Source of the DNA: Pararhizobium_B sp963760965
GTDB lineage: Bacteria > Pseudomonadota > Alphaproteobacteria > Rhizobiales > Rhizobiaceae
Reading direction: 5' to 3'
Assembly (NCBI GenBank): GCA_963760965.1
Contig: CAVXEW010000002.1
Location: 248,001 to 312,000, forward strand
DNA length: 64,000 nucleotides
Shown here: piece by piece, positions 1 to 8,545 of the stretch
Layout of the letters: each line of letters opens with the position of its first letter
Position numbering within the stretch: the stretch's first letter is position 1
Notes under the pieces: model-generated
The model's input: the letters and a program-made list of their open reading frames with translations, nothing else
Databases searched by the model: none
Told to the model about the DNA's origin: nothing
Program-made: the position numbers and the translations under genes

Positions 1-1
1 C

Positions 2-568
2 TGCAATACCGCCGGCGGCAGCCACCATGCGCGGCATGCCCATGGCGCCGGATTCTGCACATTCAACGACGTCGGCGTGGCGGCGAAGCTGCTGCTCGCC
101 GACAGAGAGATCGCCCGTGCGCTCGTCGTCGACCTTGACGTCCACCAGGGCGATGGAACGGCCGAGATCTTCGCAGGCGACCCCGCCGTCTTCACCGTTT
201 CCGTCCATGCGGAAAAGAACTATCCGGCAAGGAAGATGCGTTCCGATCTCGACGTCCCGCTCCCCGACGGCGTTCGCGACGACGCATATATGGAGACGGT
301 GGAATCGGTGCTGCGCCGGGCGTTCACGGAATGTCGCCCGGACATCGTCTTCTACAATGCCGGCGTCGACCCGCATGAGCACGACCGGCTCGGCCGCCTG
401 GCGCTGAGCGACGACGGCCTCCGGCGCCGCGATGCGGCCGTGATCGGCTTCTTCCGGAGGTTGGGAATCCCGCTTTGCGGTGTCATCGGCGGTGGATATT
501 CGCGCGACGTCGATGCGGTCGCCATGCGCCATCTCATCCTGTTCCGCACCGCGGCGGACTTCGCATAG
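2..568 (+). CDS. Histone deacetylase-family protein, 3' part (5' end outside window)
   Basis: Partial gene open from the left edge to the TAG at 566-568. It belongs to the arginase/deacetylase fold of zinc enzymes that remove acetyl groups from lysine or small amines such as polyamines. The first visible residues contain GGSHHA and GAGFCTFND, the active-site histidine pair and following loop of the family. Next come VVDLDVHQGDG with the Asp-x-His zinc ligands, and YNAGVDPHEHDRLG with the third zinc-ligand Asp. The C-terminal GGGYSRD loop is also typical. All catalytic parts seen are intact, so only the N-terminus is missing. The natural substrate cannot be told from sequence. It ends 4 bases from the convergent CAP-domain gene. 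Confidence 0.9.
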   Translation, partial: CNTAGGSHHARHAHGAGFCTFNDVGVAAKLLLADREIARALVVDLDVHQGDGTAEIFAGDPAVFTVSVHAEKNYPARKMRSDLDVPLPDGVRDDAYMETVESVLRRAFTECRPDIVFYNAGVDPHEHDRLGRLALSDDGLRRRDAAVIGFFRRLGIPLCGVIGGGYSRDVDAVAMRHLILFRTAADFA

Positions 569-572
569 GCGG

Positions 573-1061
573 CTACTCGCCGGTCAGCACCATCGACCAG
601 TAGGGGCGGCCGGTCTTCGCGTCGGTCGCAACGGCGACCCCGACGCCCTTGTAGCTTCCGCCAAGCATGTTGCGTCTGTGGGGCGGTGACTTCTCCCACG
701 CGGCGACGGCCGCGTCGACGGAACGCTGGCCGGTGGCGATGTTTTCCGCCGCCGGGAGTGGAACGTCGCTTCGCTTCATCCGGCGCGCGAAGTCGGCTCC
801 GATGCCGATATTGTGCTCCATGACCTGGTGGGCGGCCATGTTCCGGGCCTGGTCGAGCGCTGCACGGGAAGCATGCCGATCGACCTGCAGCGCCGGCTGG
901 CCGTTCGCCTCGCGGAAGGCGTTGACGCGGGCGATCGCATCGCCGCTGACAATCCTCGCGCCGGTCACCTCGCCGTTTCCGTGCAGCGATCCGCATGCCG
1001 AAAGGCCGGTGGCGAGAAGCGCGAGCGCGACGAACAGGCTGCGGCGAACGCTCGAATGCAA
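573..1061 (-). CDS. CAP (SCP-like) domain lipoprotein
   Basis: Predicted 162-residue protein. I place the start at TTG 1061-1059 because GGAAGG lies 8 bases upstream and the reading begins directly with an Arg-rich n-region and hydrophobic stretch. An upstream extension to 1166 gives only low-complexity Ser/Ala. Residues 8-23 form a signal peptide ending in the lipobox LSAC, so Cys23 is probably lipidated. The rest is a CAP/SCP domain: VNAFREANGQPAL, then a His-bearing HQVMEHN segment, AENIATG, and HRRNMLGGSYKGVGVA near the C-terminus. Bacterial CAP proteins are extracytoplasmic and mostly of unknown role. Not part of a clear operon. Confidence 0.82.
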   Translation of the reverse strand: MHSSVRRSLFVALALLATGLSACGSLHGNGEVTGARIVSGDAIARVNAFREANGQPALQVDRHASRAALDQARNMAAHQVMEHNIGIGADFARRMKRSDVPLPAAENIATGQRSVDAAVAAWEKSPPHRRNMLGGSYKGVGVAVATDAKTGRPYWSMVLTGE

Positions 1062-1095
1062 ACTGGCGATCCTTCCCGTAGACGCGATGCCGCTG

Positions 1096-1374
1096 TCAGC
1101 CGCGACTGTGGCCGAGGGCGCTGAAGACGCGGAGGACGACGAACACCGGGACGACGACCACCGCACCGAGCGCGAGATAGCGCCCGAACCGGCCGAGCGC
1201 GACGAAGCCGGTGTCCCAGAGGTTCTGCAGGAAATCCCGGGCGGCGTAGAAAACGTCGACCGGATACCAGTCGAGGGCGCTCATGACGACGCCGACAATG
1301 AACGACACCACCAGCAGCTTCACCAGCGTGCGGCCCGGCGTATCGCCCAGAAATTGCGTGACCCTGCCCGACAT
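1096..1374 (-). CDS. Small membrane protein, DUF6460-like
   Basis: Predicted 92-residue protein. Start ATG 1374-1372 is chosen over an upstream ATG at 1434 because GAGAGG sits 6 bases before it. After a short basic N-terminus (MSGRVTQFLGDTPGRTLVK) there is a hydrophobic helix LLVVSFIVGVVMSAL, an amphipathic middle with DFLQNLWDTGF, and a second helix near LALGAVVVVPVFVVLRVF. This is a two-helix inner-membrane protein resembling the rhizobial DUF6460 family. No catalytic motif is visible and no function is assigned. Its 3' end overlaps the 5' side of a possible longer form of the CAP gene, but not the form annotated here. Confidence 0.72.
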   Translation of the reverse strand: MSGRVTQFLGDTPGRTLVKLLVVSFIVGVVMSALDWYPVDVFYAARDFLQNLWDTGFVALGRFGRYLALGAVVVVPVFVVLRVFSALGHSRG

Positions 1375-1447
1375 TCCCAGCCTCTCGGTGGTTCTTCGTC
1401 CGCCGAACACATAGGCGAGCGAAAGCGGCGGCACAAGGGCGCCCGGC

Positions 1448-3067
1448 TCAGGGCGCCGCGGCGCGTTCGGCAGCCTCGATCATCTCCTCCAGCGTCTCGA
1501 GGCGATCCGCCTCGCCGGCCGGCTTGTCCCACCGGAGCCGGGATATGCGGGGAAATCGCATTGCTATGCCCGACTTGTGGCGTGCCGAGCGGTTCAGCCC
1601 TTCGAAGGCGACCTCGAGGACGAGGCCGTGGGCGGCATCCGCCCGGACGCTGCGCACCGGGCCGAAACGCTCGAGGGTGTTGTCGCGGACATACCTGTCG
1701 ATCTGTCTCAGTTCGTCGTCGGTGAAACCGAAATAGGCCTTGCCGACCGGAACGAGTTCCTCGCCCTTCCAGACGCCGAAGGTGTAGTCGGAATAGAAGC
1801 TCGAACGCTTGCCGTGCCCGCGCTGGGCATACATGAGCACCGCATCCACGAGAAACGGGTCGCGCTTCCACTTGAACCAGGGACCCTTCGGACGGCCCGG
1901 CACATAGGCGGAGTCCCAGCGCTTGAGCATCACGCCCTCGATGATGGGGTGCGGCGGCGCCGCGCGCGCCTGCGCGAGCGCGTCCCAGTCCGCGAACTCG
2001 ATCAGGGGAGAAAGGTCGAAACGTTCCGCCGGGAGCGTTTCGACGAAGGTTGCGAGGCGACCCCGGCGTTCGGCGAAGGAGAGGCCTCGCAGGTCTTCCG
2101 CTCCCGCCTGCATGAGATCGTAGACGCGCACGAAGGCCGGATAGTCGCGCAGCAGTTTTCCCGTGACGCTCTTGCGGTTCAGCCGCTGCTGCAGTTCGCC
2201 GAAGGTGCCGATGGCGATGCCGTCGCAGCCCGGTCTGCCGACGAGCAGTTCGCCGTCCATCGCCCCCTCGAAGTCCATGTGCTCCAGCAGGTCCGGGAAG
2301 GCGGCGGAAATGTCGTCTCCGGTCCGCGAGAAGAGGCGGCGAACGCCGCGCTCGACTGTCACTTGCACCCGGATGCCGTCCCATTTCCACTCGGCAGCGT
2401 ATTCCGCGGGGTTCATCCTGGCGAAATCGTCTTCCTGCGCCGGATTGGCAAGCATCACTGGCCGGAACGGCGCGGCGGCAAGGTTCTCCGGCTTGCCGCG
2501 ATGTCCTTCCAGCCATGCGAAGAGCGGCACATAGGGCGGTTCCAGTCCGTGCCACAACTCCTCGATCTCGGTCACGTCCACTTCTCCGAAATCGGCCAGC
2601 GCCTGTTTTGCGAGGCGTGACGACACTCCGACGCGCATGCCGCCGGTGACAAGCTTCAGAAGAGCATAGCGCGCCGAGGCGTCCATGCGGTCGAGCCAGC
2701 CCTCGACCAGCTTCGGGCCGTCCTGGCGGGAGGCCTGCAACAGCAACTCCACGACATCGCCGACACCCGGCACCGCGTTCGCCCGAACTCCGTTCGCCTC
2801 AGGCCAGACGAGGGAAATCGTCTCTGCCAGATCGCCGACATAGTCGTAGGAATATTCGAAGAGGACCGGATCCATACGCCCTGCGACAAGCTCCCGCATC
2901 ATCGCCGGCTTGACGGAATTGAATGCGAGATCGCGGGTAACTGCGGCAAGGGCATAGCCCCGGTCAGGGTCGGGGACCGACCGGAAATAGTCGATGAGCA
3001 ACTTCAACTTGCCGTTGCGCGATGGCGTCAGCACCAGACGGTCGAGCAGTTCGGCGAAGCGGTTCAT
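1448..3067 (-). CDS. ATP-dependent DNA ligase (ligase-associated repair cluster)
   Basis: 539-residue ATP-dependent DNA ligase that seals nicks through a lysyl-AMP intermediate. The first ~200 residues are the helical DNA-binding domain, with GMRVGVSSRLAKQALADFG. The nucleotidyltransferase motif I reads KWDGIR, with the AMP-accepting Lys at about residue 228. FSRTGDD is motif Ia, DGELLVG motif III, and EGVMLKRWDSAYVPGRPKGPWFKWKRDPF gives motifs IV-V split over the OB-fold junction. Start ATG 3067 overlaps the exonuclease stop in ATGA, so the two are translationally coupled. A longer in-frame extension to 3289 is antisense-like and rejected. Length and neighbours match the bacterial ligase of the Lhr/MPE/exonuclease/ligase gene cluster. 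Confidence 0.96.
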   Translation of the reverse strand: MNRFAELLDRLVLTPSRNGKLKLLIDYFRSVPDPDRGYALAAVTRDLAFNSVKPAMMRELVAGRMDPVLFEYSYDYVGDLAETISLVWPEANGVRANAVPGVGDVVELLLQASRQDGPKLVEGWLDRMDASARYALLKLVTGGMRVGVSSRLAKQALADFGEVDVTEIEELWHGLEPPYVPLFAWLEGHRGKPENLAAAPFRPVMLANPAQEDDFARMNPAEYAAEWKWDGIRVQVTVERGVRRLFSRTGDDISAAFPDLLEHMDFEGAMDGELLVGRPGCDGIAIGTFGELQQRLNRKSVTGKLLRDYPAFVRVYDLMQAGAEDLRGLSFAERRGRLATFVETLPAERFDLSPLIEFADWDALAQARAAPPHPIIEGVMLKRWDSAYVPGRPKGPWFKWKRDPFLVDAVLMYAQRGHGKRSSFYSDYTFGVWKGEELVPVGKAYFGFTDDELRQIDRYVRDNTLERFGPVRSVRADAAHGLVLEVAFEGLNRSARHKSGIAMRFPRISRLRWDKPAGEADRLETLEEMIEAAERAAAP

Positions 3068-4074
3068 TCGGCCTCGTCCTCGTAGCCGACGAGATGGAGC
3101 GGCCGGGCGGATATGCCCTGCAGGGCACACCAGCGCACCAGCGCCTCCTCGCGGCCATGCGTCACCCAGACCTCCTCCGGCGCGATCGTCGCGATGGTTT
3201 TCGTCAGTTCGTCCCAGTCGGCGTGGTCGGACAGGATGAGGGGCAGTTCGACGCCGCGCTGGCGGGCGCGCTGGCGCACCCGCATCCATCCCGAGGCGAA
3301 GCAGGCCACGGGATCGGGGAAGCGGCGGGCCCAGCGGTCCGCAAGAGCGGATGGCGGCGCAACGACGACGGCGCCCGCGAAATCGCCCTTTCTCCCCGTT
3401 TCCACTGTCGCCGGCGCCAGGTCGCCGAGGTCGATGCCGCTGCCGGCATAGTAGTCGCAGAGCTTCGCCAGGGCACCGTGAATGAAGATCGTCCCGTCGT
3501 AGCCGCGGTCCCGAAGCAGGCGGATGACGCGCTGCGCCTTGCCAAGCGAATAGGCCCCGACGAGGTGGGCGCGCTCGGGGAACTGGACGGCGGATCGTAT
3601 CAGCCGGTCGATCTCGTCGTCGGCCTCGGGATGACGAAAGACAGGCAGGGCGAAGGTCGCCTCGGTAATGAAGATGTCGCAGGCCACCGGCTCGAAGCGT
3701 TCGCAGGTCGGATCGGCGCGCGTTTTATAGTCTCCGGAAGCGACGATCTTCAGCCCGGCCTTCTCCACGGCGATCTGCGCCGAACCGAGCACGTGGCCCG
3801 CCGGGTGGAAGCGCACGTCGACTCCATTCACCACGACCGTCTTGCCGAGAACGGCTTCCTGCGTGGCGCCGGCGAAACCGGCGCCGCAGCGGATCGCCAT
3901 GATATCCAGCGTCTGGCGCGTCGCCATCACGTGAGCGTGGCCCGCGCGGGCGTGGTCGGCATGGCCATGAGTTATCAGGGCGCGCTCGACGGGACGCACC
4001 GGATCTATGAAGAAATCGCCGGGCGGACAATAAAGGCCCTCGGGCCTTGGCGTGAGCAATTCGTTCGGACGCAT
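3064..4074 (-). CDS. Ligase-associated DNA damage response exonuclease (MBL fold)
   Basis: 336-residue metallo-beta-lactamase-fold nuclease of the type found beside Lhr-Core helicase and ATP-dependent ligase (family described as TIGR04122). Metal-binding signature HGHADH lies at residues 36-41. Further ligands are in FHPAGHVLGSAQI and GDYKTRADP, and the beta-CASP-like part contains FITEATFALP and LSDHADWDEL. Known relatives are SNM1/CPSF73-like DNA or RNA nucleases; the exact substrate here is not visible. First gene of the leftward arm, coupled to the ligase by ATGA. A 103-bp region separates it from the divergent methyltransferase-helicase-phosphoesterase arm, so all five genes may share control. 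Confidence 0.94.
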   Translation of the reverse strand: MRPNELLTPRPEGLYCPPGDFFIDPVRPVERALITHGHADHARAGHAHVMATRQTLDIMAIRCGAGFAGATQEAVLGKTVVVNGVDVRFHPAGHVLGSAQIAVEKAGLKIVASGDYKTRADPTCERFEPVACDIFITEATFALPVFRHPEADDEIDRLIRSAVQFPERAHLVGAYSLGKAQRVIRLLRDRGYDGTIFIHGALAKLCDYYAGSGIDLGDLAPATVETGRKGDFAGAVVVAPPSALADRWARRFPDPVACFASGWMRVRQRARQRGVELPLILSDHADWDELTKTIATIAPEEVWVTHGREEALVRWCALQGISARPLHLVGYEDEAE

Positions 4075-4131
4075 CGTTCGCTTCTAGATAGGCCCGGACG
4101 GACGCGGCGGAAAGCCTCTTGCGCTTTTTGC

Positions 4132-4152
4132 CGGCGGGCGTATATCCCGCCG
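4132..4152. promoter_or_regulatory. Inverted repeat in the divergent promoter region of the DNA-repair cluster
   Basis: The only space between the leftward exonuclease-ligase arm and the rightward methyltransferase-Lhr-PdeM arm is 4075-4177. It contains a perfect 7-bp inverted repeat, CGGCGGG at 4132-4138 and CCCGCCG at 4146-4152, around an AT-rich 7-base spacer CGTATAT that resembles a -10 element. It could be an operator or simply a hairpin at the 5' end of the rightward mRNA, 25 bases before the ATG at 4178. No alphaproteobacterial LexA box with the correct spacing was found here. Confidence 0.4.
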
Positions 4153-4177
4153 ACCTCCCTCCGGATTCCAGCCGTTC

Positions 4178-5230
4178 ATGAACCACAAGATGTTGTCTTC
4201 CGGCGATCTGATCGCCGACCGCCGCGCGGATCATGCGCGCGGCCTCGCCGGCACGCATGACTTCGCCGCCGCCGCCGAAGTCATGCGGCAGGCCATCGAC
4301 CTCGCCCCTTGCTGGCCGGCCGGGTGGTTCTCGCTCGGAACCTATCTCGAGAAGGCCGGCGACGGGGAAGGCGCCAGCGACGCCTTCCGCATGGTGCTGC
4401 AGCTGACGGAGGACGACGTCTTCGGAGCCGGCATGAAGCTTGCGACCCTCGGACAGGCCAGCGTGCCGGCTACGCCGCCGAGCGCCTTCGTCGAGCGACT
4501 CTTCGACGACTATGCCGACCGCTTCGACCGGGCGCTCGTGGAGCGGCTCGGCTATTCGGTTCCGGAGCGGCTCGCTGCGGCCGTCGAGGCCGCGCGCGGC
4601 CGCGGCGCGGTCTTCGCCCGTGCCGTCGACCTCGGGTGCGGCACGGGACTGATGGGCCAGCGACTCCGCGCGCACGTTTCCTATCTGGAAGGCTACGACC
4701 TTTCGGCCGGCATGCTGGCCAAGGCCCGCGGCAAGGGAATCTACGATCATCTGGGCGGCTGCGACCTCTCGCTCCCGCCCGAAGTCTGCGGCCTGCCCGT
4801 GCAGGGCTCCGAAAGGGCCGACCTCGTGACCGCGGCCGACGTCATGGCCTATCTCGGAGACCTCGACACTGTCTTCGCCGCGGTTGCTGCCATTCTTGCG
4901 CCGGAGGGCCTCTTCGCCTTTTCCGTCGAACGGGGGCCCGATGAAACCGCGTGGATGCTCCGCTCCAGTCTTCGCTACGCGCATGGCGAGACCTACCTGC
5001 GGGTGCTCGCCGAGCGGCACGGGCTGGCGACCCTCTCGATCGTTCAGGCCCCGCTGAGAAGGGACGGAGCAGAAACGGTCGAGGGCCTGCTCGTCGTGAT
5101 GGAGCGGCATGAGGTCCACGGAGAACATGCCGTCGGCGCGGCCTTCCCGCCCCATCCGGAAGCGTCCGGCGCTCCATTGGGCGAACCAGAATCGCAGCCG
5201 CTGTCTGGACGCCGGCACTGCGAGAGCTAA
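4178..5230 (+). CDS. TPR-containing SAM-dependent methyltransferase
   Basis: 350-residue predicted class I methyltransferase of the TPR-methyltransferase type (COG4976-like). Residues ~25-90 form one or two tetratricopeptide-like helical hairpins. LFDDYADRFDRALVERLGY is the linker typical of this family. The SAM-binding motif I VDLGCGTGLMG is at ~150-160, with an acidic motif II near GYDLSAGML and ADVMAYLGDLD as the post-I/IV region. Substrate unknown; TPRs suggest a protein target or partner. It lies in the rightward arm of the ligase-associated repair cluster, 10 bases before the most likely start of the Lhr-like helicase, so joint expression is likely. This gene is not one of the four described cluster members. 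Confidence 0.85.
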   Translation: MNHKMLSSGDLIADRRADHARGLAGTHDFAAAAEVMRQAIDLAPCWPAGWFSLGTYLEKAGDGEGASDAFRMVLQLTEDDVFGAGMKLATLGQASVPATPPSAFVERLFDDYADRFDRALVERLGYSVPERLAAAVEAARGRGAVFARAVDLGCGTGLMGQRLRAHVSYLEGYDLSAGMLAKARGKGIYDHLGGCDLSLPPEVCGLPVQGSERADLVTAADVMAYLGDLDTVFAAVAAILAPEGLFAFSVERGPDETAWMLRSSLRYAHGETYLRVLAERHGLATLSIVQAPLRRDGAETVEGLLVVMERHEVHGEHAVGAAFPPHPEASGAPLGEPESQPLSGRRHCES

Positions 5231-5240
5231 TCTCAGCGAC

Positions 5241-7772
5241 GTGAGACAGGAAACGACCGATCGTGGGCCGTCCGACGGAACTTCCCTGCCAGCGCCGTTC
5301 GCCCAGTGGTTCGCGCAGCGCGGCTGGCAGCCGCGCGCGCACCAGCTCGAACTGCTGGCGAAGACGGAGGCAGGGCTTTCCACCTTGCTGATCGCTCCGA
5401 CCGGCGCGGGCAAGACACTGGCGGGCTTCCTGCCATCGCTCGTGGAACTGGCGCGCCGCGGCAGGCGCAAGCCGGGTTCGGCTTTCACCGGCGTGCACAC
5501 GCTCTACATCTCGCCGCTCAAGGCGCTCGCCGTCGACATCGAGCGCAACCTGGGCCGGCCGGTCGCCGAGATGGACCTGCCGGTGCGCATCGAGACGCGC
5601 ACCGGCGACACGCCCCAGGTCAAGCGGCAGCGCCAGCGCACCGACCCGCCCGACATCCTGCTGACAACGCCCGAACAGGTGGCCCTGCTGCTCGCCAGCC
5701 CCGAGGCTGCGAGGCTCTTCGGCGACCTTCGGCACATCGTCTTCGACGAGCTCCATTCGCTCGTCGCCTCCAAGCGCGGCCATCTGCTCGCCCTCGGGCT
5801 GGCGCGGCTCAGGAAGCTGGCGCCGGGCCTGAGGACGATCGGGCTTTCGGCAACCGTTTCCGATCCGGAAGAACTGCAGGCATGGCTCGTGGCGCAAGAG
5901 ACCGGCGCACCCCGGCTATCCGAGCGGATCGTCGTGGATGGCGGCGCCAGGCCGGAAATCACAATTCTGGAATCGAAGGAGCGGGTGCCGTGGTCGGGAC
6001 ATTCGGCCCGCTACGCCGTTCCCGACATCTATGCGGAAATCTGCCGGCACAGGACGACGCTGCTCTTCGTCAACACCCGCTCGCAGGCGGAGATGCTCTT
6101 CCAGGAATTGTGGCAGGTCAACGAGGAGAACCTGCCGATCGCGCTGCATCACGGCTCCCTCGACGCTGCGCAACGCCGCAAGGTCGAGGCGGCGATGGCG
6201 CAGAACAGGTTGCGCGCCGTTGTCGCTACCTCGACCCTCGACCTCGGCATCGACTGGGGCGACGTCGATCTCGTCGTCCATGTCGGCGCGCCGAAGGGGG
6301 CAAGTCGCCTCGCCCAGCGCATCGGGCGCGCGAATCACCGGATGGACGAGCCGAGCAAGGCGATCCTGGTGCCGGCCAACCGCTTCGAGGTCATGGAATG
6401 CCGCGCGGCGCTCGACGCCAACTATCTCGGCGCCCAGGACACGCCGCCGGTCGGGGAAGGCGCGCTCGACGTGCTTGCGCAGCACGTGCTCGGCATGGCT
6501 TGCGCGGAACCCTTCGACGCCGGGGATCTCTACGCCGAGGTAACGAGCGCCTCCCCCTATCGCCGGCTGCCGCGCGAGACCTTCGACCGGATCGTCGATT
6601 TCGTCTCGACCGGCGGCTACGCCTTGAGGACTTACGAACGCTATGCGCGGATCCGCCGGCGCAAGGACGGGCTCTGGCGCGTCTCCAATCCGCGCACGGC
6701 GCAGCAGTACCGCCTCAACGTCGGCACGATCGTCGAGGCTCCCGCGCTGAACGTGCGACTGACGCGGCGGGGCGGCCGGGGGACCGCCGTGCGCGGAGGT
6801 CCGGTGCTGGGCAAGGTCGAGGAGTATTTCCTCGAACAGATGGTGCCGGGCGACACCTTCATGTTCGCCGGCCGCGTTCTGCGCTTCGAAGGCATCCGTG
6901 AAAACGAGTGCATCGTCTCGAAGACCACGAGCAGCGATCCCAGGATTCCTGCCTACGCCGGGGGGAAGTTCCCGCTGTCGACCTTCCTCGCCAGCCAGGT
7001 GCGCGCCATGCTCGCCGATCCGGAACGCTGGGGCGCCCTGCCCGACCAGGTCGCCGAGTGGCTGCGGCTGCAGCGGCAGAAATCGGTGCTGCCGCGCCGC
7101 GACGAGCTCCTGGTCGAGACGTTTCCCCGCGGAAACCGCTTTTACATGATCGTCTATGCCTTCGAAGGGCGGCTGGCGCACCAGACACTCGGAATGCTGC
7201 TGACGCGCCGCCTCGACCGTGCCAATGCCCATCCTCTCGGCTTCGTGGCGACCGACTATGCGCTGGCGATCTGGGCGATCGGAGACCTTGCGTCGCTCTT
7301 CGCGCTCGGCAGACCCTCCCTCGGGGAACTCTTCGACGAGGACATGCTCGGCGACGACCTCGACGCGTGGATGGCCGAATCCTGGCTGCTCAAGCGCACC
7401 TTCCGCACCTGCGCGGTCATTTCCGGCCTGATCGAGCGGCGCCACCCGGGTCAGGAAAAGACGGGACGCCAGGTGACGGTCTCGGCCGACCTGATCTACG
7501 ACGTTCTCAGAAGCCACGAGCCGGACCACGTCCTCCTGCAGGCGACGCGCGCGGATGCGGCCGCGGGTCTTCTGGATATCGCCAGGCTCGGAGATATGCT
7601 GAAGCGTATCAGGGGGCGAATCAGGCATAAGTCCCTCGACAGGATTTCACCGCTCGCCGTGCCGATCATGCTGGAGATCGGCAAGGAGTCCGTGGTGGGC
7701 CAGGCGCAGGACGCCATCCTCGAGGAGGCGGCGGGCGAACTGGTGGCCGAGGTACTCGGCGATCTGGCGTAA
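5241..7772 (+). CDS. Ligase-associated Lhr-like DEXH-box helicase
   Basis: 843 residues from the GTG at 5241. An in-frame ATG at 5109 would overlap the methyltransferase by 122 bases and adds sequence with no helicase homology. Lhr-Core-type superfamily 2 helicase: Q-like region near HQLELL, Walker A APTGAGKT at ~52-59, DEAH-box variant FDELHSL, motif III LSATVSD. RecA domain 2 carries TRSQAEMLFQ, HHGSLD, STLDLGIDWGDVDLV and QRIGRANHR (motif VI). The C-terminal half contains winged-helix and DUF4045-like Lhr regions. Lhr-Core enzymes are ATP-driven 3'-to-5' translocases on single-stranded DNA; the neighbours here (ligase, two nucleases) point to repair. Fits the TIGR04121 family. Confidence 0.94.
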   Translation: MRQETTDRGPSDGTSLPAPFAQWFAQRGWQPRAHQLELLAKTEAGLSTLLIAPTGAGKTLAGFLPSLVELARRGRRKPGSAFTGVHTLYISPLKALAVDIERNLGRPVAEMDLPVRIETRTGDTPQVKRQRQRTDPPDILLTTPEQVALLLASPEAARLFGDLRHIVFDELHSLVASKRGHLLALGLARLRKLAPGLRTIGLSATVSDPEELQAWLVAQETGAPRLSERIVVDGGARPEITILESKERVPWSGHSARYAVPDIYAEICRHRTTLLFVNTRSQAEMLFQELWQVNEENLPIALHHGSLDAAQRRKVEAAMAQNRLRAVVATSTLDLGIDWGDVDLVVHVGAPKGASRLAQRIGRANHRMDEPSKAILVPANRFEVMECRAALDANYLGAQDTPPVGEGALDVLAQHVLGMACAEPFDAGDLYAEVTSASPYRRLPRETFDRIVDFVSTGGYALRTYERYARIRRRKDGLWRVSNPRTAQQYRLNVGTIVEAPALNVRLTRRGGRGTAVRGGPVLGKVEEYFLEQMVPGDTFMFAGRVLRFEGIRENECIVSKTTSSDPRIPAYAGGKFPLSTFLASQVRAMLADPERWGALPDQVAEWLRLQRQKSVLPRRDELLVETFPRGNRFYMIVYAFEGRLAHQTLGMLLTRRLDRANAHPLGFVATDYALAIWAIGDLASLFALGRPSLGELFDEDMLGDDLDAWMAESWLLKRTFRTCAVISGLIERRHPGQEKTGRQVTVSADLIYDVLRSHEPDHVLLQATRADAAAGLLDIARLGDMLKRIRGRIRHKSLDRISPLAVPIMLEIGKESVVGQAQDAILEEAAGELVAEVLGDLA

Positions 7773-7795
7773 CATCTGGCGGACCGGGACGAAGC

Positions 7796-8518
7796 ATGAA
7801 CCGCATGACGGCATCGATGGACACGCGACGGACAGCGGCCATCACCGCGACGATCGTCGTCGCAGGTGTGGAGGCGGTCTGCGATCCGCTCGGCGTGCTC
7901 TACCTGCCGGACCAGCGGGTTCTCGTCGTCTCCGACCTTCACCTGGAGAAGGGATCGGCCTTCGCGCGGCGCGGCATGATGCTGCCCCCCTACGATACTG
8001 CCGAGACGCTCGCGCTGCTCGAGACGGCGGTGGGCCGCTACCAGCCGGCCACCGTCATCAGTCTCGGCGACAGCTTTCACGACGGGCTCGGCGCCTCTCA
8101 CATGCCGGCGCTCTTCCGGGACCGTCTTCGCCGCCTCGGGCACGGGCGGGAATGGATCTGGGTTTCGGGCAACCACGATCCGCACCCGCCGGAGGGCCTT
8201 CCCGGCATGGCGGCGGAGGAGGTCTGCCTCGCGGGCCTGACATTTCGGCACGAGCCGCGACTAGTGGCCGAACCCGGCGAAATCGCGGGGCATCTGCACC
8301 CTGCAGCGCGGGTCGTGCGGCGCGGCAGGGGCGTCCGGCGGGCCTGCTTCGCCAGCGACGGACGCCGGCTGGTGATGCCGGCCTTCGGCGTGCTCGCCGG
8401 CGGCCTCGACCTCGGTCATCCGGCGATGCGCGGCCTTTTCGATCTCTCTCGCCTGTCGGCCCACCTACTGGGGCGCGACCGCATCTACTCGGTACCGCAC
8501 GCGCGCCTGCGCGACTGA
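7796..8518 (+). CDS. pdeM: Ligase-associated metallophosphoesterase/endonuclease PdeM
   Basis: 240-residue calcineurin-like phosphoesterase, the MPE member of the Lhr/MPE/exonuclease/ligase cluster (TIGR04123). Visible metal ligands: VVSDLHLEKG with D47 and H49, LGDSFHDG with the GD pair at 91-92, GNHD at 125-128 and GHLH at 165-168. Known homologues are Mn-dependent DNA phosphodiesterases. It lies 23 bases after the helicase on the same strand and closes the rightward arm. The gene downstream is convergent with a 27-base gap. An alternative start at ATG 7805 or 7817 would remove 3 or 7 residues. Confidence 0.93.
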   Translation: MNRMTASMDTRRTAAITATIVVAGVEAVCDPLGVLYLPDQRVLVVSDLHLEKGSAFARRGMMLPPYDTAETLALLETAVGRYQPATVISLGDSFHDGLGASHMPALFRDRLRRLGHGREWIWVSGNHDPHPPEGLPGMAAEEVCLAGLTFRHEPRLVAEPGEIAGHLHPAARVVRRGRGVRRACFASDGRRLVMPAFGVLAGGLDLGHPAMRGLFDLSRLSAHLLGRDRIYSVPHARLRD

Positions 8519-8545
8519 GGCACGTGCGCGGGCGCCAACGGAGTG

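Noticed and set aside
667..1725. Long open frame on the plus strand
   Set aside because: It is the complementary shadow of the CAP-domain, DUF6460 and ligase genes, with no family resemblance and Arg/Pro-rich composition.
3068..3289. N-terminal extension of the DNA ligase to 3289
   Set aside because: It lies antisense-like within the exonuclease coding region on the same strand in another frame and shows no ligase sequence; ATG 3067 gives the family start with an ATGA overlap.
4063..4079. GTTC...GTTC direct repeat near the exonuclease start as a LexA box
   Set aside because: Alphaproteobacterial LexA sites need GTTC-N7-GTTC; here the spacer is 9 bases and the repeat lies on the coding start.
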